Positions 52,877 to 62,434 of a stretch of 64,000 nt of DNA are shown here, piece by piece. The position numbers were made by a program, and so were the translations under genes. Under the pieces are notes generated by a model. It did no database searches, had not been told where the DNA came from, and saw nothing but the letters and a program-made list of their open reading frames with translations. The stretch covers positions 62,001 to 126,000 of the forward strand of contig NZ_LMQW01000048.1 of assembly GCF_001425485.1 (NCBI RefSeq). Direction: 5' to 3'. Every line of letters begins with the position of its first letter. Position 1 is the stretch's first letter. The DNA is from Aureimonas sp. Leaf427. Its GTDB lineage: Bacteria; Pseudomonadota; Alphaproteobacteria; Rhizobiales; Rhizobiaceae.

Positions 52877-54038
52877 AGATGTCCGTCAGTGTCTCGAGAT
52901 CGGAAACGGCGACCCGTTCATTGGACATATGCATGGTGCGCCCGACAAGGCCGAACTCGACCACGGGGCAATGATCCTTGATGAAACGGGCGTCCGACGT
53001 GCCGCCCGAGGTTGAAAGGTCCGGCCGGCGCCCGGTGACGGCCTCCACGGCTTCGCGCAGCGAGGCGATGAGCGGCTCGTCGCGCGTCAGGAACGCCTCG
53101 GCCGGCCGCTCGCGCCATTCGATCTCGTAGACGATCGGCTCGCTGCGCCCCGGCCGCCGGCTCGTGTCGCCAAGCGCGCCGTCGAGCCGGCGGCGCAATT
53201 CGGCGCCCAGCGTCTCCGGCGTCCAGATGTCGTTGAAGCGGACGTTGAAGGCGGCGCTCGCGGCGCCCGGTATCACGTTCACCGAGGGGCGCTCGCCCGT
53301 GTCGAGCGCGGTGATCTCGAGGTTGGACGGCGGAAAGCGCTCGTTGCCGGCGTCGAGAGGCTCGGCCAGCAGCGCATCCATCAGCGTGATCAGCCCGCGC
53401 ACGGGATTGTCGGCGAGATGGGGATAGGCGACGTGACCCTGCCGCCCCTTGACGGTGAGGCGCCCGGACAGCGACCCGCGCCGCCCGATCTTGATCATGT
53501 CGCCGAGCGCGTCGGGATTGGTCGGCTCGCCGACGAGGCAGGCGGAGAAGCGGTGGCCGCGCTCGGCGGCCCAGTCGAGCAGCTTCGTCGTGCCGTTGAC
53601 GGCCGGGCCTTCCTCGTCGCCCGTGATCAATAGCGAGACCTGGCCCTTCGGCAGGCCCTCGCGCGCGATCTGCCGGGCGAGCGCTGCGAGGAAGCAGGCG
53701 ATGCCGCCCTTCATGTCCACCGCGCCGCGCCCGTAGACCTCGCCCTCGACGATCGCGCCCGAGAAGGGCGGCTCGCGCCAGTCGCCTTCCGGCCCCGGCG
53801 GGACCACGTCCGTATGGCCGGCGAAGACGAGATGCGGGCCGGTTGTCCCCAGCTTGGCGAAAAGATTTTCCACGTCCGGCGTGCCCGGATCGGAAAAGAC
53901 GGGGCGCTCGACGGCAAAGCCGAGGGGCTTCAGGAAATTCTCCAATGCGCTCAAGGCGCCGCCTTCCTCGGGCGTGACCGACGGGCATCGAATCAAGGAT
54001 TGCAGAAGGGCGGTCGGATCGGTCTGAAGCTTGTGCAT
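52836..54038 (-). CDS. dapE: Succinyl-diaminopimelate desuccinylase
   Basis: Releases LL-diaminopimelate from the N-succinyl form in lysine and peptidoglycan synthesis. The 400-residue M20 enzyme shows the first metal motif VFAGHTDVVPPG (about residues 65-76), GRGAVDMKGG, the catalytic Glu in ITGDEEGPAVNGT, SGGTSDARF and VEFGLVGRTMHMSNE. The ATG at 54038 begins MHKLQTDPTALLQSLIRCPS as in the family, although the ribosome site is weak. dapD, the step that makes the succinyl group's precursor, is 2 kb away on the same strand. Confidence 0.96.
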   Translation of the reverse strand: MHKLQTDPTALLQSLIRCPSVTPEEGGALSALENFLKPLGFAVERPVFSDPGTPDVENLFAKLGTTGPHLVFAGHTDVVPPGPEGDWREPPFSGAIVEGEVYGRGAVDMKGGIACFLAALARQIAREGLPKGQVSLLITGDEEGPAVNGTTKLLDWAAERGHRFSACLVGEPTNPDALGDMIKIGRRGSLSGRLTVKGRQGHVAYPHLADNPVRGLITLMDALLAEPLDAGNERFPPSNLEITALDTGERPSVNVIPGAASAAFNVRFNDIWTPETLGAELRRRLDGALGDTSRRPGRSEPIVYEIEWRERPAEAFLTRDEPLIASLREAVEAVTGRRPDLSTSGGTSDARFIKDHCPVVEFGLVGRTMHMSNERVAVSDLETLTDIYDAFISRWFAANA

Positions 54039-54210
54039 GGCTTGTCGTATCCGATCGGAACGGCCGGTTCCAAGCACCAACATGTTGCCAAAAGGTTTCA
54101 TGCCGGAACAGAATGTGTAAAGACGAAGGCGCGACGCCGTCTTCGCCTTCCGGCTGCCTTCTTTGCCGCCGAACGACGTTCGCATCGTTGAAACGGCCAA
54201 GGAGAACGGC

Positions 54211-55605
54211 ATGCGACAGGCAACGGGACAGGGGCGGACATCGCGCCCCGAACGACAGGCCGGTGTTTTCGCCGTCGCCTGCGCCGTGGTCCCCCTCGCA
54301 CTGTCCGGCTGCAACTCCACCGCATCCAAGCCCGCCCTGACCGACAAGCCCGCCGCGGGCTCCTACGGCTATGCGCCCGTCCGCGTGATGGCCTTCGCCG
54401 ACGGCACCCGCGTCGCGATGCCGACGACCAAGCCCTCCGTCGCCGCGCTGGCCGATGCGAAAAGCGCTGTCGAAGCGACGAACGCGGTCGTTCCCGCCGC
54501 GCCGGCCGACGATGCGGCCAAGGCCGAGGCGCTGAAGGCCGACGTCGCCGATCGCAAGGCCGAGCAGGCCTCGCTCGCCATCGCCGATCTCTCCGCCGCC
54601 AAGCAGTCCTTCAAGCCGGGCGCGGAGCCCGCGGCAGGCGCCCCGGTCCAGACCGCCGCGGTCCAGCCTTCGGCCACGGCGCCCGGGTCCTCGCCCGTTG
54701 CGTCGAATGTCGAGCAGGCCACCAAGGGCGGTCGCCCGCACACGACGATGGAGACGGTCGCCGAGATCGCCGCCGTTCCGGTCAAGGGCGCGCGCGCCGT
54801 TGCCGGCGGTGCGAAACAGGCTGTCGCCTCCACGATCGAGACGGTCGGCGACGGCGCGGAAGCGGCCAAGGACGTGACGGTCGCCGCGATCGACACGACG
54901 GTCGACACCGCCCGCCGCGTTCGCCAGCGCATCGGCGACACGTTCAAAGGCACCGACACGATCACCGGATCGTCCTCCATCGATCAGCTGATCGAGAAGG
55001 CCGCGGCCGAGAACAACATTCCGAGCGATCTCGCCTATGCGGTCGTGCGGGTGGAAAGCCACTACAATCCGACCGCGATCGGCGGCGGCGCCTACGGCCT
55101 CTCGCAGATCAAGCCGGCGACGGCGCGCGGCCTCGGCTTCGCCGGCCCCGCCAAGGGCCTCTTCGACCCCGAGACCAATCTTCGCTACGGCATGAAGTAT
55201 CTCGCCGGCGCCTGGGAGCTCAGCGGCCACGACGTCTGCGGCACCGCGATGCGCTACAAGGGCGGGCATCGCACGACCAGCATGAGCAAGGCCGCGTCCG
55301 TCTACTGCTCCAACGTCAAGCGCCACATGGCCGCCATCGAGCGCCGCCGGGGCCCGGTGAACAAGGGCACGATCACCGCCGCCGCCGAGCGCCAGAAGAC
55401 GGTCGCCGTCGCCTCTCGCGAGGCCCTTCCGGGCGTGCCGCTGCCGACCTCGCGCACCATCGTCTCGGCCGCTGCCTCCGATGCCGGCCGCCGCGTGGCC
55501 GCCGCAGCGCCCGTCGTCTCGACCAGCTCGGCCCTCGCCACCCCGTCCTTCGCCGCCCCCGTCAGCGACCGCGGCGGCCGCGTCACCCATGTGGCGCTGG
55601 ACTGA
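54211..55605 (+). CDS. Lytic transglycosylase lipoprotein, SLT domain
   Basis: A 464-residue protein. Lipobox ALSGC places the lipidated Cys at residue 34. A 210-residue Ala/Lys-rich region of low complexity follows, then an SLT domain (about residues 255-360) with catalytic Glu282 in VVRVESHYNP, GGGAYGLSQIKPATARGLGF and NLRYGMKYLAGAW. AAGGAG lies 6 bases before the ATG. It cleaves the glycan strand of peptidoglycan, and its placement between dapE and dapD puts wall breakdown beside wall-precursor synthesis. Confidence 0.9.
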   Translation: MRQATGQGRTSRPERQAGVFAVACAVVPLALSGCNSTASKPALTDKPAAGSYGYAPVRVMAFADGTRVAMPTTKPSVAALADAKSAVEATNAVVPAAPADDAAKAEALKADVADRKAEQASLAIADLSAAKQSFKPGAEPAAGAPVQTAAVQPSATAPGSSPVASNVEQATKGGRPHTTMETVAEIAAVPVKGARAVAGGAKQAVASTIETVGDGAEAAKDVTVAAIDTTVDTARRVRQRIGDTFKGTDTITGSSSIDQLIEKAAAENNIPSDLAYAVVRVESHYNPTAIGGGAYGLSQIKPATARGLGFAGPAKGLFDPETNLRYGMKYLAGAWELSGHDVCGTAMRYKGGHRTTSMSKAASVYCSNVKRHMAAIERRRGPVNKGTITAAAERQKTVAVASREALPGVPLPTSRTIVSAAASDAGRRVAAAAPVVSTSSALATPSFAAPVSDRGGRVTHVALD

Positions 55606-56037
55606 TCGGTCGGGTTTGCCGGCGTTCTTCTGAAAGGGCCGTCTGAACGGGCCGAGGGAGGCACCCCCCTCTGTCCCGCCGGACATCTCCCCGGCAAGGC
55701 CTCTGTCCTGCCGGACATCTCCCCCGCAAGGAGGGAGATCTGCAGCTTTGCCGAGGATCGAAACCTCGCAGCACGGCGGTCACCCGAGTCTCAGGCGGCG
55801 GGGACAAGCCGTAGCTTTGCCGGCAGCGATGAGCCTACCCACAGACGGCAGCGATAAGCCGAACTTCACACGGCAGCGACAGGCCGATCTCCCTCATTGC
55901 GGGGGAGATGCCCGCCTCTCGACAAAGGCTCGGGAGGGCACAGGGGGGCCTCGCACCCAACCCTCGATGACAGGCCGCGCAGGCGCCGGCCCGCCCCGTG
56001 AACGCCCGGCCTCGCGACCGAGCGCCCCCAATCCGCC
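55606..56037. repeat. Repeat-rich intergenic region without genes
   Basis: A 432-base gap, the only one over 300 bases here. CATCTCCCCCGCAAGGAGGG plus AGATC (55716-55740) has an inverted copy at 55886-55910 with 24 of 25 bases matching; a partial direct copy precedes it near 55684. Between the arms lie three copies of CGGCAGCGAT-AGCC-like units (near 55821, 55846 and 55871) and two GCTTTGCCG copies. No convincing open frame was seen. It resembles a mosaic of short dispersed repeats. Confidence 0.75.
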
Positions 56038-56892
56038 TCAGCTCCGCAGCAGCTCGTTGATCGAGGTCTTCGAACGCGTGCGCTCGTCCACGCGCTTGAC
56101 GATCACGGCGCAGTAGAGGCTCGGCCCCATCTCGCCGTTGCCCATCGGCTTGCCCGGCATGGCGCCGGCGACGACGACGGAATAGGGCGGCACCTCGCCA
56201 TAGGTGACGGAGCCGGTCTCGCGGTCGACGATCTTGGTGGACTGGCCGATATAGACGCCCATGCCGAGTACGGCGCCCTGGCGCACGATGCAGCCTTCCA
56301 CGACCTCCGAACGCGCGCCGATGAAGCAGTCGTCCTCGATGATGGTCGGGCCGGCCTGCATGGGCTCCAGCACGCCGCCGATGCCGACGCCGCCGGACAG
56401 ATGCACGTTCCGCCCGATCTGCGCGCAGGAGCCGACCGTCGCCCAGCCGTCCACCATCGAGTTCTCGCCGACATAGGCGCCGAGATTGACGAAGGAGGGC
56501 ATGAGCACGACGCCGCGCCCGATGAAGGCCGAGCGGCGCACGACCGAGCCCGGCACGGCGCGAAGGCCGGCCTCGCGGAAGCGGTTCTCGCCCCAGCCCT
56601 CGAACTTCGAGGGCACCTTGTCCCACCAGGTCGCGCCGCCCGGCCCGCCCTCGATGATCGCCATGTCGTTGAGGCGGAAGGAGAGAAGCACGGCCTTCTT
56701 CAGCCACTGATGCACGGTCCAGGCGCCGTCCTCGCCGCGCGTCGCGACGCGCGCCTCGCCGCGGTCGAGGAGATCGAGCGCGGTGTCGACGGCCTCGCGG
56801 ACCTCGCCCTTGGTCGTCGCGGAAATGCCGTCGCGCGCCTCGAAGGCAGCCTCGATCGTGCGTTCAAGGTCGGCATGGGCAGCGGCGGTCAT
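56038..56892 (-). CDS. dapD: Tetrahydrodipicolinate N-succinyltransferase
   Basis: Adds succinyl to tetrahydrodipicolinate in diaminopimelate synthesis. The 284-residue protein has an N-terminal helical domain and a left-handed beta helix of hexapeptide repeats (about residues 105-240): [62 protein letters not shown] lies 6 bases before the ATG at 56892. It is divergent from the LOG gene. Confidence 0.97.
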   Translation of the reverse strand: MTAAAHADLERTIEAAFEARDGISATTKGEVREAVDTALDLLDRGEARVATRGEDGAWTVHQWLKKAVLLSFRLNDMAIIEGGPGGATWWDKVPSKFEGWGENRFREAGLRAVPGSVVRRSAFIGRGVVLMPSFVNLGAYVGENSMVDGWATVGSCAQIGRNVHLSGGVGIGGVLEPMQAGPTIIEDDCFIGARSEVVEGCIVRQGAVLGMGVYIGQSTKIVDRETGSVTYGEVPPYSVVVAGAMPGKPMGNGEMGPSLYCAVIVKRVDERTRSKTSINELLRS

Positions 56893-57031
56893 CGAGCGTC
56901 CTTTTGGTTTCCAAGCGTCGGGCCGTGTCTTAGAGCATCGTGCGGTCGCGGCAAAGAGAACCGGTCCCATTCGCGCCCCGATGGTTCTAGAAGGAAGCCG
57001 GGCAGGCCGAGCGCGAGGGAGGGAATTCGAG

Positions 57032-57889
57032 ATGACCGACGAGACCGGACCGGACGCCGAAGCCGCGACCTGGGATCCGTTTCCCAGCTCCGGCGAGGAC
57101 CGCACGCTCGCCAAGGTCAAGCCGGACACGCCGCAGACGCGCTCGCCGACCTTCCGCCTCGCCTATGACGACGCCGAATTCCTGACGAGCGAGGCCATGC
57201 GCGGCGTGCGCCTGCAACTTGAACTGATGAAGCCGGAAATGGCGCTGACCGAGGCGGGCATCCTTTCAACGGTCGTCCTCTTCGGCGGCGCGCGTATTCC
57301 AGCCCCCGGCGCGGCCGCCTGGGCCGCGCGCAACGAGGGCCAGAGGCAGCGGCTGGAGGCCAATTCGCGCTATTACGAGGAGGCCCGGCGCTTCGCGCAG
57401 ATGTGCTCGAAGCATTCGGCCAACACCTATGGCGGCAAGGAGTTCGTGGTGGTCACGGGCGGGGGCCCGGGCGTCATGGAGGCCGGCAATCGCGGCGCCG
57501 CCGATGTCGGCGCGGTTTCGATCGCGCTGAACATCACCCTGCCGCACGAGCAGGCGCCGAACGCCTACGCGACGCCGGAACTCTGCTTCAACTTCCACTA
57601 TTTCGCCGTGCGCAAGATGCACTTCCTCCTGCGCGCCAAGGCCATGGCGATCTTCCCCGGCGGCTTCGGCACGCTGGACGAGCTCTTCGAGGCGCTGACG
57701 CTGATCCAGACCGGCCGCATGGCGAAGATGCCCGTCATCCTCTTCGGCTCCGACTTCTGGGCCCGCGTCCTTCATCTCGATACCCTCGCCGAAGAGGGCA
57801 TGATCGCGCCGGACGACGTCGCCCTCATCACCTTCGCCGACACGGCCGAGGACGGCTGGGCCGCGATCCGCAGCTTCTACGGGTTCTGA
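57032..57889 (+). CDS. LOG-family protein (lysine decarboxylase-like fold)
   Basis: A 285-residue protein of the LOG superfamily, many of which release cytokinin bases from nucleotides as phosphoribohydrolases. The signature [12 protein letters not shown] is near residue 210, and [20 protein letters not shown] near residue 140 supplies the nucleotide site. This larger version has an extra 90-residue N-terminal part. I chose the ATG at 57032 ([14 protein letters not shown]), with GGAGGG about 8 bases upstream; the frame runs further back through the dapD promoter. The older name lysine decarboxylase is misleading. Confidence 0.87.
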   Translation: MTDETGPDAEAATWDPFPSSGEDRTLAKVKPDTPQTRSPTFRLAYDDAEFLTSEAMRGVRLQLELMKPEMALTEAGILSTVVLFGGARIPAPGAAAWAARNEGQRQRLEANSRYYEEARRFAQMCSKHSANTYGGKEFVVVTGGGPGVMEAGNRGAADVGAVSIALNITLPHEQAPNAYATPELCFNFHYFAVRKMHFLLRAKAMAIFPGGFGTLDELFEALTLIQTGRMAKMPVILFGSDFWARVLHLDTLAEEGMIAPDDVALITFADTAEDGWAAIRSFYGF

Positions 57890-57960
57890 GCGGTCGGAAC
57901 GGGGACGTTCGCGCGACGTTTGAAGGGGCAGAGACCGCCTCCAGCGAAGGACGCAACGCC

Positions 57961-58260
57961 ATGACCGACACCGACTCCGACATGATGCGCCGCCAGCAGA
58001 ACCTCGACACGCCGCAGAAGATCGTCCCCGACGAGACCCGGGCGAGCAAGGACTGGACGGACAGCGACGCCGCCAGCGCCCATGCCCGCGAAGAGGCCCA
58101 GGCCGGAACCGCGACCTATGCGCGGGAGCAGCAGGACGCGATCTTCGAGGAGAACAAGGTCTTCGAGGAGCCCCGCGAGGCCGATGTCGAAATCTCGCAC
58201 GCCGACCCCGACACCGAAGGCTCCCTCGTCCAGCGCGGCCGCTCGCAGCTGAAGCGCTGA
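57961..58260 (+). CDS. Small acidic hypothetical protein
   Basis: A 99-residue hydrophilic protein, rich in Asp, Glu, Gln and Arg, with no membrane segment or Cys. It is probably largely helical or disordered (RRQQNLDTPQKIVPDETRAS; AREEAQAGTATYAREQQDAI). I recognise no domain. AGGA lies 9 bases before the ATG. It starts 71 bases after the LOG gene and may share its transcript. Codon use matches the neighbours and the frame is open, so I believe it is real. Confidence 0.65.
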   Translation: MTDTDSDMMRRQQNLDTPQKIVPDETRASKDWTDSDAASAHAREEAQAGTATYAREQQDAIFEENKVFEEPREADVEISHADPDTEGSLVQRGRSQLKR

Positions 58261-58272
58261 CGAGCGCCCCGG

Positions 58273-58998
58273 TTAGACGTTGGAAATGCGCGTCAGGAAG
58301 GTCGCGAGATCGTCGGTGATGAAGTCGATATGCTCGCCCTCCCGGCCCTCGTGCTCCCAGACGTCGCCGAGAAGCTCCTCGAGCGCGGGCGGAACGACGA
58401 GGATGGTGCGCATGCCGAGGCGCTTGGGCACGATGAGATTGCGCGCGAGGTCCTCGAACATGGCTGCGCGCGCCGGCTCGATGCCGTGGCGGCCGACGAA
58501 GAGGTCGTAGGTCGCGGCAGCCGGCTTGGGGTTGAGGCCGGCGGCGACGATGTCGAAAATATCCTCGAAATGGTCGAGAATGCCGAGCGCCCGCGCCGTC
58601 CGCTCGGCATGGCCCCGGTCGCCGTTGGTGAAGATGAACTTGCGGCCGGGCAGGGCCTTGATCACCTCGCCGAGCGCGGGGTCCGCGACGAGCCCGGAAT
58701 AGTCGATGTCGTGCACGTATTGGAGGAAGGCGTCGGGATCGATGTCGTGGACGGTCATCAGGCCGCGCAGCGTCGTGCCGTAGTCGCGGTAGAAGCCCTT
58801 CTGCACGAGGCGCGCCTCGTCCCTCGACAGCTTCAGGAGGTCGGCGACGAACTCGGTCATGCGCACGTCGATCTGCGCGAAGAGATCGGTGCGGCGGGGA
58901 TAGAGCGTGTTGTCGAGGTCGAAGACCCAGTCGCGCACATGGGCGAAGTCGGCGGGCACCGCCTCGGCGGTCTGGCGGATCAGGGTCTCGGAGCTCAT
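58273..58998 (-). CDS. HAD-family pyrimidine 5'-nucleotidase
   Basis: A 241-residue phosphatase related to yeast SDT1, expected to dephosphorylate UMP, CMP or toxic pyrimidine analogues. HAD motifs are in place: DLDNTLYP near residue 27, the Thr of FTNGDRGHAERTARAL, the Lys in LNPKPAAATYDLF, and FEDLARNL. The ATG at 58998 gives a normal length. This gene near dapD and argB is the usual arrangement in related bacteria. Confidence 0.9.
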   Translation of the reverse strand: MSSETLIRQTAEAVPADFAHVRDWVFDLDNTLYPRRTDLFAQIDVRMTEFVADLLKLSRDEARLVQKGFYRDYGTTLRGLMTVHDIDPDAFLQYVHDIDYSGLVADPALGEVIKALPGRKFIFTNGDRGHAERTARALGILDHFEDIFDIVAAGLNPKPAAATYDLFVGRHGIEPARAAMFEDLARNLIVPKRLGMRTILVVPPALEELLGDVWEHEGREGEHIDFITDDLATFLTRISNV

Positions 58999-59092
58999 GA
59001 AGGGGAAGCCTTTGGCTGAGGGCGGCGCGGCTTGCCCGTCCAGGGTGCGCGGCGCATAGAGCGGGCATGTCAGCAGCGTTCCAGGTGCCGCC

Positions 59093-60001
59093 TTGCCTCT
59101 TTGGATTCCCCTTACCATCGCCGCGGCCTTCCTGCAAAACGCGCGCTCGGCGCTGCAGAAACGCCTGAACGGCAGCCTGAAGCCGAGCGGGGCGACCTTC
59201 GCTCGCTTCGGCTTCGGATTTCCCGTGGTCCTGCTCTATGCCGTGGGGCTGCACGAGATCGGCGGCCTCGCTTGGCCGGAGACCTCGCCGCGCTTCTTCG
59301 CGGCGGCGGCGGTCGGCGGGCTGGCGCAGATCGGCGGCACGTTCTGCCTCGTCCAGCTCTTCGCGCTGCGCAACTTCATGGTCGGCACCGCCTATTCCAA
59401 GACGGAGCCGGTGCAGGCCGCGCTCTTCGGCCTTCTCATCCTCGGCGAGACCGTCTCGGCCGCGGGCCTTGCCGCCATTCTCGTCGGCGTCTGCGGCGTC
59501 GTCCTCATCTCGCTGGGCGGGCGCACGGCGGCCACAGGCGGCTGGCGGGGCGCTCTGTTTTCCAAGGCGGCGGGGATCGGCATTCTGTCCGGCGCGCTCT
59601 TCGGCGCCTCGGCGGTCTGCTTCCGCCTCGCCTCCCTGTCGCTCGGCGAAGCCGAAGTCGCGATGCGCGCGGCCTTCGCGCTCTGCGTCGCCACCGCCTT
59701 TCAGACAATCGTCATGCTCGTCTGGTTCGCGGTGCGCGATCGGGCGGAGCTTGCCGCCATCCGCCGGGCCTGGGTGCCGGCCTTCCTCGTCGGGATCGTC
59801 GGCGTCGCCGGCTCGGTCGGCTGGTTCACGGCCATGACGCTCCAGAAGGTCGCCTATGTTCGCGCGCTCGGGCAGATCGAGCTGGTCTTCACGTTCCTGT
59901 CCTCGGTGCTCCTCTTCAAGGAGCGCATCCGGCCGATGGAGGCGGCCGGATGCCTTCTCATTCTGGGTGCGATCCTCGGTCTTCTCGCGGGCGCGGCCTG
60001 A
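59093..60001 (+). CDS. EamA/DMT-family transporter, TTG start
   Basis: A 302-residue membrane protein with about ten helices in two EamA repeats (first ending near GVCGVVLISLGG, second near LLILGAILGLLAGAA). It is likely an exporter of a small metabolite or amino acid. The only usable in-frame start is TTG at 59093, with AGGTG five bases upstream; an in-frame stop at 59057 rules out a longer version. It is divergent from the nucleotidase gene and ends 4 bases from the convergent MHS gene. Confidence 0.85.
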   Translation: MPLWIPLTIAAAFLQNARSALQKRLNGSLKPSGATFARFGFGFPVVLLYAVGLHEIGGLAWPETSPRFFAAAAVGGLAQIGGTFCLVQLFALRNFMVGTAYSKTEPVQAALFGLLILGETVSAAGLAAILVGVCGVVLISLGGRTAATGGWRGALFSKAAGIGILSGALFGASAVCFRLASLSLGEAEVAMRAAFALCVATAFQTIVMLVWFAVRDRAELAAIRRAWVPAFLVGIVGVAGSVGWFTAMTLQKVAYVRALGQIELVFTFLSSVLLFKERIRPMEAAGCLLILGAILGLLAGAA

Positions 60002-60005
60002 AGGC

Positions 60006-61295
60006 TCAGGCCTGTTCGAGGCGCGCCTTGGAGGGCGCGAGGACGAGAGCCACCGCGGTGACGGCGGCGGCCGCCGTCAGATAGAGCCCGACCGAGGAGA
60101 TGCCGTAGGCGCCAGCGAGCCGCGTCGCGATGAGGGGCGCGAGCGAGGCGCCGAGAATGCCGCCGAGATTGAAGGTGAGCGATGCGCCGGTGTAGCGCAC
60201 GTTCGTCGGGAAGAGATCGGACAGGGCCGTGCCGAGCGGGCCGTAGGTCATGCCCATCAGCGCGAAGCCGAGGATCTGGAAGGCGATGACGGCGCCCGTC
60301 GAGCCCGAGCCGAAGAGAGGGCCGAAGGTGAAGCCGAAGAGGCCGATGCCGACCGAAGCCGCGATCAGGACGGCGCGATGGCCCCAGCGGTCGGCCGCCA
60401 TGGCCGAAAGCGGGATCGCGAAGCCGAAGAAGCAGACGCCGAGCATCTGGATCGGCAGGAACGTGCCGCGCGAGAAGCCGAGCGCCGAGGTGGCCCAGGA
60501 GAGGACGAAGGTCGTCATCAGATAGAAGAGGGCGAAGGTCGCGAGCGCGGAGACCGTGCCGGCGGCGAGCTCCCGCTTGTGCTCGGCGAAGATCGAGACG
60601 AGCGGAACGCGCTTGCGCTCGTTGCGCTCGATCGCCCGGGCGAACTGGGGCGTCTCCTCGATCTTCAGCCGGACATAGAGCCCGACGAGAACGAGCAGCG
60701 CGCTGGCGACGAAGGGGATGCGCCAGCCCCAGGCGAAGAACTGCTCGTCCGTGAGGAAGTCGGAAAGGAGGAGGAAGCTGCCGGTCGCGCAGATGAAGCC
60801 GATGGGGGCGCCGAGCTGCGGGAACATGCCGTACCAGGCGCGCTTGCCGGGAGGCGCGTTCTCGGTCGCCAGCAGCACCGCGCCGCCCCATTCGCCGCCG
60901 AGGCCGAAGCCCTGGCCGAGGCGGCAGAGAGCGAGCAGCAGCGGCGCCAGCACGCCCGCCGTCTCGTAGGTCGGCAGAAGGCCGATCGCGACGGTGGAGA
61001 GGCCCATCGTCATCAGCGCCGCGACCAGCGTCGCCTTGCGCCCGATCCGGTCGCCGTAATGGCCGAAGACGGCCGCGCCGACGGGGCGGGCGAAGAAGGC
61101 GATGGCGAAGGTCGCGAACGAGTTCAGCGTGGCCGAGGTCGGATCGGCGCTCGGGAAGAAGAGCGTCGGAAACACCAGCACCGCCGCCGTGGCGAAGATG
61201 TAGAAGTCGAAGAACTCGATCGTCGTGCCGATGAGGCTGGCGAAGAGAACGCGCGACCTGGAATTGGCGGGCTTTGCGAGAGCGATGCTGGACAT
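60006..61295 (-). CDS. MHS-family metabolite:proton symporter
   Basis: A 429-residue major facilitator of the metabolite/H+ symporter group (relatives of ShiA, ProP, KgtP). Diagnostic parts are SLIGTTIEFFDFYIFATAAV in helix 1, ARPVGAAVFGHYGDRIGRKA between helices 2 and 3, and RLGQGFGLGGEWGGAVLLAT in helix 4. Imported substrates in this family are organic acids or zwitterions; which one cannot be told. An AraC-type gene lies upstream on the same strand after a 77-base gap. Confidence 0.92.
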   Translation of the reverse strand: MSSIALAKPANSRSRVLFASLIGTTIEFFDFYIFATAAVLVFPTLFFPSADPTSATLNSFATFAIAFFARPVGAAVFGHYGDRIGRKATLVAALMTMGLSTVAIGLLPTYETAGVLAPLLLALCRLGQGFGLGGEWGGAVLLATENAPPGKRAWYGMFPQLGAPIGFICATGSFLLLSDFLTDEQFFAWGWRIPFVASALLVLVGLYVRLKIEETPQFARAIERNERKRVPLVSIFAEHKRELAAGTVSALATFALFYLMTTFVLSWATSALGFSRGTFLPIQMLGVCFFGFAIPLSAMAADRWGHRAVLIAASVGIGLFGFTFGPLFGSGSTGAVIAFQILGFALMGMTYGPLGTALSDLFPTNVRYTGASLTFNLGGILGASLAPLIATRLAGAYGISSVGLYLTAAAAVTAVALVLAPSKARLEQA

Positions 61296-61372
61296 GGGAA
61301 GCCTGCGACTGATGAGGACGCCGGACCCCTAGCGTAACGACGAGTACGGCGCAAGCCAAACCGTACCGTCCG

Positions 61373-62434
61373 TTACGGAGCGTCTCGGGTCGTCGCGTCT
61401 TTCTCGTCGGATGCGCGATGCCGCGCCCTCCAATCGCTGGGGGAGCACGAGGCGAGCCGTCTGAACTCGCGATTGAAGTTCGACTTGGTCTGGAAGCCGA
61501 CCTCGAACATGATGTCGGTGACGGACCGATCCGTCGTTGCGAGCAGCCGCTGCGCCTCCGCCACGCGATGCCCGTTCACATATTGCGAGACGTTCTGGCC
61601 GCGGCGGCGGTTGATCGCGCTCGATACTTGTCGCGCCGGAACGGCGAGCTTTCGGGCGAGGCGCTCGAGCGTCAGATCGGGATCGCGGTGAAGACCGCGC
61701 TCCGCCATGGCCGCGTCGAGCCGAGCGAGAAGCGCGTCATCGGCTTCCTCGTCGGTTCCGGCGCCGACATCCGCCGGGGCCGGGCGTGAGGGTAGGGGCT
61801 CGCGCGGCGGTGCCCGGCCGGTCGCGGCCGCCACGATGCAAAGCGCCAGCAGCGCCGGCAGGTTGGCGATGGCGACGATCCGCGCGGCATGGCTGCCGCC
61901 CGTCCACTGGAAATCGAGATCGATCGCGAGGTCGATGAGGGCCGACAGGAGGAAGAAGACCGCCGTCGCCTGGAGCGAGCGGTAGATCAGGGGTGTCTCG
62001 TCGAGTGCGGCACGCGGCAGGGCATCGGCGCCGCCCAGCGCCAGGCGGCCGAGCGTCAGGCCCGCTGCCACGAAGAGGGCGATGATGACCCAGCCGATCG
62101 CACCCGGAACGATTTGCCCGATCAGGGCGACGCCCAGCGTGGGCAGGACGATGTCGAGATATCGGATGTCGCGGCCGGATCGATGCCCTGCCCATTTGTG
62201 GAAGGCCGAGACCGTCAGGCTCAATGCGAGGGTGGAGAGAACGGGCTGGAGCACGGCGAGAGCGGCGAAGCCGTAGCCCCAGCGCAGTCCGATGACGAAA
62301 GAGAGGAGCCCGTAAGCGGCGATCGATCCGAGCAGCGGGTTCCGGTCGCCGGTCGAGTGGCCGGCGGCGAGGCCTCGAACGACGAAGATCGTGCAGAGCA
62401 GGGTGACGAGGAACGGCAGGGGAACGAAGATCAT
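61373..62434 (-). CDS. AraC-type regulator with membrane N-terminus
   Basis: A 353-residue protein. The N-terminal two thirds (residues 1-210) contain six or seven hydrophobic helices; the last 110 residues are an AraC DNA-binding domain with LTLERLARKLAVPARQVSSA, RRGQNVSQYVNGHRVAEAQR and SVTDIMFEVGFQTKSNFNRE. Membrane-embedded AraC regulators of this design sense signals directly at the membrane. It is divergent from the alpha/beta hydrolase gene with a 149-base gap and may control it, or the MHS gene downstream. Confidence 0.9.
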   Translation of the reverse strand: MIFVPLPFLVTLLCTIFVVRGLAAGHSTGDRNPLLGSIAAYGLLSFVIGLRWGYGFAALAVLQPVLSTLALSLTVSAFHKWAGHRSGRDIRYLDIVLPTLGVALIGQIVPGAIGWVIIALFVAAGLTLGRLALGGADALPRAALDETPLIYRSLQATAVFFLLSALIDLAIDLDFQWTGGSHAARIVAIANLPALLALCIVAAATGRAPPREPLPSRPAPADVGAGTDEEADDALLARLDAAMAERGLHRDPDLTLERLARKLAVPARQVSSAINRRRGQNVSQYVNGHRVAEAQRLLATTDRSVTDIMFEVGFQTKSNFNREFRRLASCSPSDWRARHRASDEKDATTRDAP

